A stretch of 34,176 nucleotides of DNA from contig JAACVI010000225.1 of NCBI GenBank assembly GCA_009992505.1, positions 1 through 34,176 of the forward strand, given 5' to 3'. Below, in pieces: positions 11,811-22,097 of the stretch (position 1 is the first letter of the stretch; every line of letters begins with the position of its first letter). The notes beneath the pieces were generated by a model, which saw only the letters and a program-made list of their open reading frames with translations, searched no databases and had not been told where the DNA came from. The translations under genes and the position numbers were made by a program. The DNA is from Myxococcales bacterium. GTDB taxonomy: Bacteria > Myxococcota_A > Polyangia > Polyangiales > Houyiibacteriaceae.

Positions 11811-11855
11811 CCATCCACCACTGGGCCGTCCGGAACTCCCGGTCGACCCGCGGGC

Positions 11856-14800
11856 CTATACCTGGATCTGAATGCCCAGCGCCTCGCGCAGCCGGAAGTA
11901 GTTCTCCGACACGCTGAAGAGCACGAGCTCCTTGACCTTGTCCTTGGGCGGCAGATCCACGGAGCCCTCGGGCGGCAGCGCTTGAACCATGCGCGCGGCC
12001 GTCTCGAGATCACCACAGACCAGGAAGCCGGCACGCAGCGCCGTCAGCTCGACGGTCTGCATCCAGCGCTTCACGTCCGTGCGCGCGCCCGCCTCGACGA
12101 ACTTGCGACAGACCTGCCGCAGGCCATCCTGGGCCGTGGGCGAGAGATGCTGCGCGAGCTGCTGCGCCAGCGCGTCGACCTGCGGATCCGCGGGAGCCAC
12201 GCCCGAGAGGCGCATGGCCGCGAGCAGGATCATGCGCAGCTCGGAGTGGGAGCTCAGGAGCGTGCGGACGAAGTGCTCGGAGAGGTAGTAGGTCAGGAAG
12301 CGGGCGGTCACGAAGGCCAGATCCGCCGGCTTGTAGCCCGAGAGCAGGGTCGCGCCGCAGATCACGGCGGGCGGGTTGCTGCCGGCGACGTGCGCGAGCC
12401 CTCCGGGCGTCTGCGCCTGGAGGAAGAGGCGCGGCTGAATCGGGATGCTCAGCACGTTCATGGAGAAGCCGAACGTGCGCGCCAAGGTGACGGTCGAGGT
12501 CGCGGGATCCACGACCTTCAACTTGTGGATGTTCAGCGCCTTGTCCGAAGCCGTCTTGGCGGCGTGAACGGCCGGCGCGACCAACTCCATGATCTTCGAG
12601 ACGAAGCGGTCCTCGTCGGGATGGAAGAGGTCCGTGAACCAGGCGTTTCGTTCCACCCGCGCCTGCGGACGGATCATGTCGCCTTGCTTGTACTGCGTAT
12701 AGAACTGCTGCTGCTCCGCGTCGGCTTTCTTGAGGAAGTTCAGTGTGGAAGCCAGACACCAAGCCTTGTCGTATGCGCGAGCGTCGAAGTAGAGCTTGTA
12801 CAGCGCTCGATAGGAGTCGACGCGATAGGGATCCTGCCGCAACAGCCATTGATGTTCGCGGATGGCGTTGTCCACGCCGTTGGGCAAGGTGCTGAAAATC
12901 TCGGCCAGGATCTGGTGCTCGGTCGGATCCTCCGGCCGCAGCTTGCTGGCGGCGTCGAAGGCCTGCGCGGCGGCGTCGTAGTTGCGCTGCCGATCGCGGT
13001 AGATGATGCCGAGGTTATGCCAGAGGTTGAACTCGAGCTCGGTCTCGTTCTTCCCGAGGATGCGATGGAGCATCTTGCGGAATGCACGCTCCAGATTCTT
13101 CCAGTCCTTCTTGCTCGTCCAAATCTTGTTGATGGCCTCGAACGCCTTCAGCTGAGTCGGATCGATGTCCAGCGCTTCGTTGAACTTGTCGACGGCGCCA
13201 TCGGGGTTCTTGAGCTCGTCGCGAATGACGACGGCGATGGTGTAGAGATACTTCGACTTGGCCTTGGGCCTATCATCCAAATCCGAGACGATCTGGATCG
13301 TATCAATCGCCTGTTCCCACTGCTTCGTCTCCTGATAACACACGAGCAACTTATGCAGGATGATGTGGTCTTCAGGGTTGATCAGCGAAGCATCGGAGTA
13401 CGCCTGAATGGCCTTCTGCTGATTGTTGACCTTCTCGCGCCACAGATCACCGATGGACACCAGGATGTCGAAGCGCTCCTTGTCCTCCTCGGCGACCTCG
13501 AGCAGCTGCTTCTTGAAGTGGATGACCTGCTCCCACTCCGACTGCTGCTCGTACAGGCCGATGACGGCCTCGAGCGTGGGGCGGTGAAGCGCATCCTCCT
13601 CCAGAGCCTTGTCGAACATGTTGAGCGCCTTGCGACGCTCGCCCTGCTCGCGCTTGATCACGCCCAGGCGATAGAACGTGTCCGTGGTCTCGTCCGGCGC
13701 GAGCGAGTCGCGATGGTGGACGAGGAGCATCTGGTAGTACTTGAAGGCCTTGGTCCAGTCCTCCGTGGCGTAGTGCGCCGCGGCCAGCGCCATCAACGTG
13801 GGCAGGTCGCCCGTGTCGAGCTGGTGCGCCTTGGTCAGCGCCTTGATGGCCTCCTCGTGATTGCCGAGCTTGGTGGCCGCGCGTCCCAAGGAGAGCGCCA
13901 GCCGATGCTGCTCCTCCGCGGGGCGCGCGTTCGAGCGCTTCGAGAGCATCGAGAGGAGCGGGAAGGCATCCTCCCAACGCTCCTGCTGCAGGTAGTGATC
14001 GACCAAGGGCATGGCCGCGTCTTCGCTGTCCGCGTCCGCCGCGTAGGCGGTCTCGAAGATGGAGATGGCGCGAACGTGCTCCTCGAGACGCTCGTCGTAG
14101 ATGCGGCCCATGTCGACCAGCAGGCGAGCCTTCTGTCGCGGCGCCTCCGTGTGCTTCGCCTCGGCCTCGAGCGTGCGCGCGGCGGCGACCCAGTCGCCCG
14201 AATCGACCTGGATCTTACGCATCGCCTCCAGGGAGGGGACGTGCGCCGGATTCAGCCCCGTCGCGGTCTCGTAGTGATCGAGCGCCGAGATCCGATCGCC
14301 CAATTCCTCGTCGAAGATGCGTCCCATGCGGAACTCGAGGTCCACTCGCTGGGACGGATCCGTGAGCTGCCGTGACAGCTGCTCCATCATCTCCAGCGCC
14401 GACGCATGGTCGCCGCGCTTGTCGTACAGGCGCGTCAGAGCGTCGAGCGCCTGACCATCCTGATCGTCGATGGAGAGCACCTCGAGGTAGCAATCCACCG
14501 CGCGATCGGCGTCGCTCACCTCGCCGCCGAAGACGTCGCCCATGGCCTTCCACAGGCGGATCTTCTCTGCCCTATCGGGCGTGGCCTGGATGTGACGCTC
14601 GTAGGTCTCCACCAGGGAGTCCCAACGCTGCATGCTGCGATAGAGGCGCGCGAGCCCGCCCAACGCGGCCTCGTGGTTCGGGTCGAGCTCGAGGATGCGC
14701 TCGAGTCGCTCGGCGGCCTTGTCCGGCTTGACGAACTCTTCCTCCCACATGCCCGCGAGCTGCGTGAGGATGCCGATCTGCTCCTTCTCGGTGCCGGCGA

Positions 14801-17800
14801 CCTCGAGCTGGGTCTCCAGGATACCGAGCAGGTCCTGCCAGCGCTCGGTCTTGGCGTAGAGCCGCTCGAGTCCGCGCAGGGCCTCGCGATGGTGCGGTTC
14901 GGTCTGGAGGATCTGAGCGTAGCTCTCGATGGCCTTGTCGACGTCGCCGATGCGATCTTCGTAGGCCTCCGCGATCTGCAGATGGGCGAGGAGCCTCGCC
15001 TCCGGCTCCTCGACGGCCGCGGCCTTGCGCTCGAGGATACCGAGCAGGTCGTCCCAGCGCGCGTCGCGCCGATACACCCCTTCGAGTGCCTCGAGGGCCG
15101 CCACGCTGGTCGGATCCGCGTCGAGGGCCTTCTGATAGTAGCCGCCCGCCTGCTGCGGCTGCCCCAGCTGCTGCGCCGAGAGATCACCGATTTGCACGTA
15201 CGTCTCGGCCTTGACCCGCGCGTTGTCGGTCATGTCGACCAAGCGCGCGAGGACCTCCGAGAGCGTGTCCCACTGCTGGGTCGTGCGGTAGAGTTCAGCC
15301 ATCTGGCGCATGGCCGGCACGTTCGCCGGATCGAGCGCCAGGATCTGCTGGTAGTAAGGGATCGCGTACTCGGGATGCCCGAGCTCCTGACCGTACCAAC
15401 GTGCGCAGCTCAGGCAGATCGCGATCTTGGTCTCGGCGTCCTGAACCTGACCGAGGGCCTCGTTGGCGGCGGTCAACAGATCGTTCCAGGCGTTGGTCAG
15501 ACCGGCGACGCGCTCGAGCTCGTTGGCCGTCTCGCGGTCGGAGAAGTCCTCCATCCAGGCGACCTTCAAGGCCTCGTAAGCCTGCTCGGGCTCGCTCAGC
15601 TCGCGCTCGTAGACGGTGGCGACCTTGCGCAAGAGTCCGACGCGCTCGGCCGTCGTGCCGACCGATTCGGCGCGCACGATGTAGACCTCGATCAGCTCCT
15701 CAAAGCGCATCCCTTCGCGATGCAAGACCTCGAGCCGCTCGAAGGCGGGACCGTTGATGGGCTCGAGCTCGAGGATGCGTTGATAGGCCGAGGTGCCCCG
15801 ATCCGCGTCCTCCACCATCGTCGCCCACATCTGGGCGATGCCGAAGAGCTGGGCGACCTGGGCCTCGGGATCCGTCAACGACGCGGCGCGTCGCTCCATC
15901 ACTCCGATGGCGTCTTCCCATTGGTGCTCTTGGCGATGGATGTGCTCCAGGGCATCGAGCGCGGTAAAGTTGGCGGGGTTGAAGCTCAGCGCGCTGTTGT
16001 AGGCCTCGACCGCGTCCATCGGCTGCGCGAGATCATGGCTGTAGAGGTAGCCGAGCTGCATGTAGACGCCCTCGAGAGCGGCGTCTTCGAGCGTCGCTGC
16101 GCCCACCTCGATCACGCGATGAAGCGTGTCCACCAGCTCGTGGTTCTGCCCCGATGCGCGGTGGATCTCCGCCATGTGCATCAGTGCTTCGGCGTTGGAC
16201 GGATCGACGTCGAGGACCCGCTCCCAGCTCTCGAGGGCGTTGCGCTCGCGCTCGAGCTTCTCGTACCAGATGCGGCCGAGGTCGGCGTAGATCGCCATGC
16301 GCAGAGCGTCGTCCTCCGCGACGGCCACCTCACGGTCGAGGATGTCGACGAGGTCTCGCCAGTTCTCCTGTGCCGCGTAGATGTCGCCCAGGGCGCTGAG
16401 CGCTTCGGGATCCTCTCCACGAAGATCGAGCACCTTGCGCCACAGCTCGATGGCCTGACCCGCGTCGTCGAGTTGGTCGTAGGCCAGGCGCGCCATCTTG
16501 GCCAGGGTCTCCGCCTGCTGGGCATCGCCGACGACGACGTCGAGCTCACGCTCGAAGGTCGAGAGCAGGCTCGGCCAGTTGGCCTGGCGCGAGTAGATCT
16601 CGGCCAGCGCGCGGATGGACTCGGCGTGCTCCGGCTCCAGGTCCGCGAGGATGTGCTGGTAGACCCGGATCGACTCGTCCGTCTGGCTCAGATCCTGCTC
16701 GAGGACCTGACCGAGGCGGTAGTTGAAGTCGACCTTGTCCGCCGTGATGTCGGCGATCGCGGCGCGCTTGCGCAGCACCTGCGCCAGTGCCTGGGGAGCC
16801 CCGTAGTCCAGATAGATCTGGTCCAGGGCCGCCAGAGGCTCGTCGTCCTCGGGGGCGACGCCGAGCACGTAGCGGTAGGTCTCCTCCGCACGCGCAACGT
16901 CCTCCAGCTCCTCCGCATAGACGCGAGCGAGACGCTTGCCTAGCTGCCCCTTCACTTCGCCATCGAGAGGCGCCTCGAGAATGCCGGCGTAGGTGTCGGC
17001 GAGTTGGGGCCAGCCCTCCAGGATCTGGGAGAGCCGCTCCACCTCGGAGAGCGAGTGGTCGTGACGCGGATCCTCCATCAGGGCGCGCTGCATCCACACG
17101 AAGGCCTTCTGATGATCGCCGGCGCGGTCCTCCGCGACCTCGCTCATGCGATGCATCATCGAGACGCGCTCGGTGGGATCGGGCTGGTAGTGGAGCTGCA
17201 CCTCGTGCACGTTCAGCAGGCGATCCCACTGCTCCTGCACGCGGTAGAGCGGTTCGAGGATCTCGCCCACTTCGAGCGGGCGCACGCCGTCGGCGAAGAG
17301 CAGCTCGAGCGCGGAGAGCGCCGAGCCGTGCTCGGGTGCCGCACCCAGGATGTCGCGGAACTGCGCGATGGCGCGCTCGACGTCCCCGAGATGCTGCTGG
17401 AAGATCAGACCGAGTCGGAACTGCAGGTTGAGCACGTCGTCCGGGCTGGACGCGACCTCGATCTCCTGTTCCAGAACGGCAGCGAGCTCCGGCCAGCGCT
17501 CGGTCGCCTCGTACAGGCTGTCGAGGGCCGTGATCGCCTGCTCGTGGACCGGATCGAACTCGAGCACGATCTTGTAGCGCTCGATGGCCGCCGGGATGTT
17601 CTCGGTCTGGATCTGGTGAATCTGCGCGGCGCGCAGGGCCATGTCGACGACGTCGTCCGGGGACTGCTCACGAAGCGTCTCGATGGCGGAGTCGTAGAGT
17701 GCCGTGACCCGCGGCCAGCTGCCGGTCTCGTCGGCGAGCCGCTCGAGGGACGAGAGCGTCTTGTCGTTCCGTACGTCGAGGGGCAACGCGCGGGCGTAGG

Positions 17801-20800
17801 CTTCGAAGGCGGCTCCGGCCTGTTCGAGTTGGAACTCGTCCAGCTCGGCCACCTGATGAAGCAGCTCCACCTTCCGGATGGGATCCTGCTCGTGGAGAAT
17901 CTGCACCTCGTGAACGGCGATGAGCTTCGCCCACTCCCCGAACTGCCGATAGATGGGCTCGAGCACGGCCGCTGCGGCCACGGGCTCCTTGCCTTCTGCG
18001 ATCAACGCCTCCAGCGCCGCCAAGGTCGGCAGGTGATCCGGGAAGACGTCGAGGATCTCGCGGTAGATGTCGACGGATCGCGCGGCGTCGTCGAGACGGC
18101 GATGCCAGAGCTCGGCGATGCGATAGCGGTAGCTGATGACCTCGCTGGGATCGTCCGCCAGGTCGGCCTCGCGCTCGAGCACGCTGAGCAGATCCTGCCA
18201 GGCCTCGGTCGCCTGGTAGAGGGCGTCGAGCCGACCGATGGCGGTCAGATCGTCAGGATCGATCTCGAGGATGCGTTGGTAGGTGTCGATCGCGTTCGCG
18301 ACGTCGCCGACCTCGCGCTCGTAGACCGTGCCCACCTCGGCGTAGATGCGCTTCTTCTCCTCGGGGTCGTAGACGATGTCGGCTTTGCGCGTGTAGACGC
18401 CGAGCAGCTCCTCCCAACGTTCCAGACCGAGGTAGAGCTGAATCAGCTTGTTCAGCGCGCCCATGTCCTCGGGATCCGTCTCGAGGACCTGCTGGTAGAC
18501 CTTGATAGCATCCTGCGGACGCTCGAGGATCTCCTCGTAGGTCGCCGCGGCGCGGAAGAGGTAGGGCTTCTGCTCCTCGGGCGTGGGGAGCATCGACGCC
18601 TTCTGCAGGTAGATGCTCGCCAGATCGTCGTAGCGCTCCGAGATTTGGTACAGGCGCTCCAGCGCGTCCGCCGCTTCGATGCAGGTGTCGTCCAGCACCA
18701 GCACGTGCCGGTAGTGGGCGATGGCGCCTTCGGCGTCGTCCAACGACTCTTCACGAATCTGGGCGGCCTTGATGTGAAGCGCGGCGGCGAGGACCGGGTC
18801 CTCGAGATCCGCCACTCGCTGCTCGTAGACCTGGGCCAGAGACTCCATCGAACCCGTAGCGCGGGCGAGGCGTTCGAGCTCCTCCTGCGTGCGCAGGTTG
18901 CCGGGGTCCTCGCCCAGAGCGCGGGCCGCGCTGGTGAAGGCTGAACCCGGATCGTCGAGGGCGACCTCGTACAGCTCCGCGATCTGGTGCAGAAGCTCGA
19001 CGCGCGCCTCGGGGCTGCTCGAGTGCTTGGCCTGGATCTCGTGGATGCCCACGAGCTTCGCGTAGGCGCTCTCGGACCGATAGATGGGCTCGAGGATCTC
19101 GGCCACGACCAGCTGATGGTCGTCCGCCGCGAGCAGACGCTCGAGGGCCGCGAGGGCTTCGGAGTTGGTCTGGTGACGCTCCAACACCTCTCGGTAGATC
19201 TCGACTGCCGCCGGCACGGCGTTCATGCGCTCTTCGCGCAGCTGTGCCGAGCGCAACATCAAGGCGAGCTGCTGCTCCTCGTCCGTGGCCAGCTCGAGCT
19301 GGCGGTCGACGTTGTCGGCCAGATCGGCCCACATCTCCCGGCGCGCGAACAGCGTGTCCAGCGCGCCCAAGGCGGATTGGCTCGTGGGATCCATCTCGAG
19401 AATCTCACGCTGGAGCCGGATGGCCTCGTCGGGATCCTCGAGCGCCGTGTCCGAGATGGCGGCCATCTGGGACAGCAGCTCTTCCTTGTCGGCAGGATCG
19501 CTGGCGAGCTCGGCGCGACGTCGCAAGATACCGAGCAAATCCGACCAACGCTCCGTGCGCCGGTAGAGCATCTCGAGGGCTGCGAGCACCTCGACGTCGC
19601 CCGGATCGAGGTCGAGCACCTTGCGATAGGCGGCGACGGCGTGATTGACGTCTTCGAGCTGCACGTCGTGAATGCGCGCGGCCTTGGTCCACAGCGACCG
19701 CGCCAGATCCTCGTCGACGGCGTCGGTCGCCAGACTCTCGATCAAGGCGACCAGGTCGCCGAAGCGCTCGTGCTCGGTCGCCAGCATCTCGAGGCGAGCC
19801 AGCGTGTCTTCGTCTTGCGGCACCTCGCGAAGTGCCTCGGCGTAGGCCGAGAAGGCGCGCGCGGGATCGCCGATGTGCTCGCCGAGGACGGCACCGATCT
19901 TGGTCAACAGCTCCAGGCGCTCGTCGACCGAGGCACTGCCGTCGTGCAACACGCGCAGGGCCTTGACCCACATCTCGCCGTTGCCGCTGACCGCGTACAC
20001 GGGCTCCAGGATTCGGGCCGCTGCCACGGCGACCTCTTCGTCGCCGAGCAAGCGCTCGAGCGACTCGCGTGCGCCGTCGTGCTCCGGCAAGAGCGTGAGC
20101 ACCTCGCGGTAGAGCTCCACCGCACGGCCCTTCTCGGCCAGATGCTGCTCGAGCACCCTGCCCTGTCGGAACTTCAGCGCCGCCAGCTCCTCGGCCGACT
20201 CGGGTCCGAGGTCGATGCGCCGCTCGAGGATGTCCGCGAGGTCCTGATAGCGCTCACGCGACTCGTAGAGGGCGTCGAGGCGCTGGAACGCCTCGGATTC
20301 GTCATCGCCCCACTCCGCGAGGATGCCCTCGTAGGCGGTGATGGCGGTGTCCGCGTCCGCGAGCTGCTCCTCGAGCAAGGCCGCGCGTTCGTAGGCCAAC
20401 GCACGCCTGGCGTCAGCGTCGAGCGTGAGCTCTATGCGTCGATCGAAGATGGCGAGCAGCTCCGCATAGCGCTCGGTCTGTCGATACAAGTCTCCCAGCG
20501 CGGCGATCGCTTGCTCATGATCTCCACGCTCCTCGACCACGGCCGAGTACTGGGCGATGGCCTCGTCGACCTTGCCCATGCGCGAGAGGATGCCGCCGAG
20601 GCCGATGCGCAACTCGAGCGCTTCGTCCGGATCCGCATCTGCGGCCGCGGTGATCGCTTCGCCGTAGGCCGCGACCACGCGGTCCCAGCCTTCGGTCGCT
20701 TCGGCGAGACGCTCGACGTCTTCGCGCAGGATCTCCTGTGACGGCGCCAGCGCGAAGGCCTCGAGGCTCTTCTCGAAGGCCGTGTCGGCGGCTCGAAGCT

Positions 20801-21944
20801 TCTCTTCGTAGAGCAGCGCGGTCTCGCGCAAGAGCGCGATGCGCGCCTCGGGGTCGCCATCGTGACCCAGTCGCACCTCGTAGACGGACGCGAGCTTGCG
20901 AGCGTCACGGGCGTCTTCGTAGATGGGAGAGAGTGCCTCTGCCGCCGCCAGGTTGGTCGGATCGAGCGCGAGCACCTTCTCGTAGGCGCGCGCCGCACGA
21001 TCGGGCTTCTCGTTCTTGTCGATCCAGAGGCGCGCCGCGCGGAAGAGCAGCGAGACCTTCTCGTCGAGCTCACGCTCCTTGCCCTCGGCTTCACGCTCGA
21101 GGATGCGGATCAGCTCGTCCCACTTCTCGCCGTGGGCGAAGAAGTCCTCGAGTTCGTCCCAGGCGCCGAGGGCCACGTAGCGTCGCTTGAGCTGCTCCTG
21201 GGCGCGCCGATCGTCGGGATCGAGCTCCAGCAAGCGAGTGAACGCGCGAATCGCTCCCGCGTCGTCGCCCACCTTGTCGGCGTAGATCATGCCGAGCTTC
21301 TGCAGCTGCTTCTTCAGCTCTTCCGCGTCGGTGGTCGCGTCGGCGAGCTTCTCGAGCACCGCCGCGAGCGGCTCGAATTCCCGCGCGCGCTCGTACAGCT
21401 GCGCCAGCGCATCCAGAGCCTGGGCGTGGTTCGGATCGGCCTCGAGCACCTCCTGCCACAGCTCGATGCAGATGGCCGGCTTGCGCAGGCGCTGCGTCGC
21501 GAGGTCCGCCATCTCAACATATCGGGCGGGGCGGTCGGCCGGGTCGAGAAGTCGCGCCTCCATGCGCATGACGCCGATCAGGCTCTCCCAATCGCGCCGC
21601 TTCTCGTACATGTCCTTGAGGCGCTCGATCGACTCGAGGTCGCCGGGGAGCAGCGAGAGCAAGCGCTCGAAGCACTTGATCGCCTCCGCCTGGTTGCGCG
21701 ACCGATCGACGTACATGACGCCGGCGGTTCGCAGCAACTCGGCCTCTTCTTCGGGCTCGATGACCAAGTCGGCCTTGGCCAACAAGGTGCGAATGACGTC
21801 GGACCAGCGCTTCTGGCCCTCGAACTTCTCGTAGGCCTCGTCCAACTCCGCGAGCTGGGCCTGAACCTCGTCCGTCATCTCTCGCGGCGTGCGCTCAGCG
21901 ATCTCAGCCTTGGGAGTCGCTTCGTCGCCCTCGTGTTCCGACAT
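11856..21944 (-). CDS. gltI: Giant TPR protein, GltI/AgnA-like gliding-complex scaffold
   Basis: A 3362-aa protein with no signal peptide or TM segment, so cytoplasmic. From about residue 30 to 2900 it is made almost wholly of TPR-like helical hairpins of the type AIDTYQRILEIDPDDLTAIG... at a period near 72 residues (two hairpins), giving on the order of 40 modules. Four modules have a variant LEPxYR segment (Leu at 646, 951, 1328 and 1563). The last ~400 residues differ, as a mostly helical globular region (for example NVLSIPIQPRLFL, and ending REALGIQIQV). In M. xanthus the gltD-E-F-G-H-I-J cluster includes an equally giant TPR protein, GltI (AgnA), at this place downstream of gltG, which is the basis for the name. 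It probably scaffolds cytoplasmic partners of GltG. The Shine-Dalgarno is weak (CGGAA, about 7 bases before ATG 21944). The alternative is an unrelated TPR scaffold. Confidence 0.85.
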   Translation of the reverse strand: MSEHEGDEATPKAEIAERTPREMTDEVQAQLAELDEAYEKFEGQKRWSDVIRTLLAKADLVIEPEEEAELLRTAGVMYVDRSRNQAEAIKCFERLLSLLPGDLESIERLKDMYEKRRDWESLIGVMRMEARLLDPADRPARYVEMADLATQRLRKPAICIELWQEVLEADPNHAQALDALAQLYERAREFEPLAAVLEKLADATTDAEELKKQLQKLGMIYADKVGDDAGAIRAFTRLLELDPDDRRAQEQLKRRYVALGAWDELEDFFAHGEKWDELIRILEREAEGKERELDEKVSLLFRAARLWIDKNEKPDRAARAYEKVLALDPTNLAAAEALSPIYEDARDARKLASVYEVRLGHDGDPEARIALLRETALLYEEKLRAADTAFEKSLEAFALAPSQEILREDVERLAEATEGWDRVVAAYGEAITAAADADPDEALELRIGLGGILSRMGKVDEAIAQYSAVVEERGDHEQAIAALGDLYRQTERYAELLAIFDRRIELTLDADARRALAYERAALLEEQLADADTAITAYEGILAEWGDDESEAFQRLDALYESRERYQDLADILERRIDLGPESAEELAALKFRQGRVLEQHLAEKGRAVELYREVLTLLPEHDGARESLERLLGDEEVAVAAARILEPVYAVSGNGEMWVKALRVLHDGSASVDERLELLTKIGAVLGEHIGDPARAFSAYAEALREVPQDEDTLARLEMLATEHERFGDLVALIESLATDAVDEDLARSLWTKAARIHDVQLEDVNHAVAAYRKVLDLDPGDVEVLAALEMLYRRTERWSDLLGILRRRAELASDPADKEELLSQMAAISDTALEDPDEAIRLQREILEMDPTSQSALGALDTLFARREMWADLADNVDRQLELATDEEQQLALMLRSAQLREERMNAVPAAVEIYREVLERHQTNSEALAALERLLAADDHQLVVAEILEPIYRSESAYAKLVGIHEIQAKHSSSPEARVELLHQIAELYEVALDDPGSAFTSAARALGEDPGNLRTQEELERLARATGSMESLAQVYEQRVADLEDPVLAAALHIKAAQIREESLDDAEGAIAHYRHVLVLDDTCIEAADALERLYQISERYDDLASIYLQKASMLPTPEEQKPYLFRAAATYEEILERPQDAIKVYQQVLETDPEDMGALNKLIQLYLGLERWEELLGVYTRKADIVYDPEEKKRIYAEVGTVYEREVGDVANAIDTYQRILEIDPDDLTAIGRLDALYQATEAWQDLLSVLEREADLADDPSEVISYRYRIAELWHRRLDDAARSVDIYREILDVFPDHLPTLAALEALIAEGKEPVAAAAVLEPIYRQFGEWAKLIAVHEVQILHEQDPIRKVELLHQVAELDEFQLEQAGAAFEAYARALPLDVRNDKTLSSLERLADETGSWPRVTALYDSAIETLREQSPDDVVDMALRAAQIHQIQTENIPAAIERYKIVLEFDPVHEQAITALDSLYEATERWPELAAVLEQEIEVASSPDDVLNLQFRLGLIFQQHLGDVERAIAQFRDILGAAPEHGSALSALELLFADGVRPLEVGEILEPLYRVQEQWDRLLNVHEVQLHYQPDPTERVSMMHRMSEVAEDRAGDHQKAFVWMQRALMEDPRHDHSLSEVERLSQILEGWPQLADTYAGILEAPLDGEVKGQLGKRLARVYAEELEDVARAEETYRYVLGVAPEDDEPLAALDQIYLDYGAPQALAQVLRKRAAIADITADKVDFNYRLGQVLEQDLSQTDESIRVYQHILADLEPEHAESIRALAEIYSRQANWPSLLSTFERELDVVVGDAQQAETLAKMARLAYDQLDDAGQAIELWRKVLDLRGEDPEALSALGDIYAAQENWRDLVDILDREVAVAEDDALRMAIYADLGRIWYEKLERERNALESWERVLDVDPSNAEALMHMAEIHRASGQNHELVDTLHRVIEVGAATLEDAALEGVYMQLGYLYSHDLAQPMDAVEAYNSALSFNPANFTALDALEHIHRQEHQWEDAIGVMERRAASLTDPEAQVAQLFGIAQMWATMVEDADRGTSAYQRILELEPINGPAFERLEVLHREGMRFEELIEVYIVRAESVGTTAERVGLLRKVATVYERELSEPEQAYEALKVAWMEDFSDRETANELERVAGLTNAWNDLLTAANEALGQVQDAETKIAICLSCARWYGQELGHPEYAIPYYQQILALDPANVPAMRQMAELYRTTQQWDTLSEVLARLVDMTDNARVKAETYVQIGDLSAQQLGQPQQAGGYYQKALDADPTSVAALEALEGVYRRDARWDDLLGILERKAAAVEEPEARLLAHLQIAEAYEDRIGDVDKAIESYAQILQTEPHHREALRGLERLYAKTERWQDLLGILETQLEVAGTEKEQIGILTQLAGMWEEEFVKPDKAAERLERILELDPNHEAALGGLARLYRSMQRWDSLVETYERHIQATPDRAEKIRLWKAMGDVFGGEVSDADRAVDCYLEVLSIDDQDGQALDALTRLYDKRGDHASALEMMEQLSRQLTDPSQRVDLEFRMGRIFDEELGDRISALDHYETATGLNPAHVPSLEAMRKIQVDSGDWVAAARTLEAEAKHTEAPRQKARLLVDMGRIYDERLEEHVRAISIFETAYAADADSEDAAMPLVDHYLQQERWEDAFPLLSMLSKRSNARPAEEQHRLALSLGRAATKLGNHEEAIKALTKAHQLDTGDLPTLMALAAAHYATEDWTKAFKYYQMLLVHHRDSLAPDETTDTFYRLGVIKREQGERRKALNMFDKALEEDALHRPTLEAVIGLYEQQSEWEQVIHFKKQLLEVAEEDKERFDILVSIGDLWREKVNNQQKAIQAYSDASLINPEDHIILHKLLVCYQETKQWEQAIDTIQIVSDLDDRPKAKSKYLYTIAVVIRDELKNPDGAVDKFNEALDIDPTQLKAFEAINKIWTSKKDWKNLERAFRKMLHRILGKNETELEFNLWHNLGIIYRDRQRNYDAAAQAFDAASKLRPEDPTEHQILAEIFSTLPNGVDNAIREHQWLLRQDPYRVDSYRALYKLYFDARAYDKAWCLASTLNFLKKADAEQQQFYTQYKQGDMIRPQARVERNAWFTDLFHPDEDRFVSKIMELVAPAVHAAKTASDKALNIHKLKVVDPATSTVTLARTFGFSMNVLSIPIQPRLFLQAQTPGGLAHVAGSNPPAVICGATLLSGYKPADLAFVTARFLTYYLSEHFVRTLLSSHSELRMILLAAMRLSGVAPADPQVDALAQQLAQHLSPTAQDGLRQVCRKFVEAGARTDVKRWMQTVELTALRAGFLVCGDLETAARMVQALPPEGSVDLPPKDKVKELVLFSVSENYFRLREALGIQIQV

Positions 21945-22097
21945 GCTTCGTTCCGCCTTGTTCTCAGCAAACTGGAGTTCTCAACAACCCCGGAAAACCA
22001 TCTTACGCCCGACCGACGATCGACGACGAGGCCTCATTAGGCTCGCCTTCGACACGCATTCCCCGACCCGACCGGCAGGTCGAGGAGGAGCCACGCA
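21945..22097 (-). other. Intergenic gap before the giant TPR gene
   Basis: There are 153 bases between the TPR-lipoprotein stop and the gltI start. The gap has two small stem-loop possibilities, CGACC/GGTCG with a 4-base loop at 22069-22082 and GCCT/AGGC at 22031-22042, neither with a T-run. I saw no good promoter here (a TAAGAT -10-like site has only a poor -35). gltI is likely read from upstream. Confidence 0.35.

Noticed and set aside
11424-14375. Long open frame on the plus strand opposite the giant TPR gene (and others like it elsewhere on the plus strand from 14406 to 20741)
   Set aside because: These are antisense shadows of a GC-rich coding frame; their proteins lack any domain while the minus strand reads as clear TPR repeats.
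11856-21944. Repetitive pattern in the giant gene as a possible CRISPR or satellite
   Set aside because: The repeats are at the protein level and diverged in DNA, in one open frame; there are no spacers of even size.
22031-22082. Two small stem-loops before gltI as an intrinsic terminator
   Set aside because: Stems of four and five bases and no T-run; too weak to support a claim.
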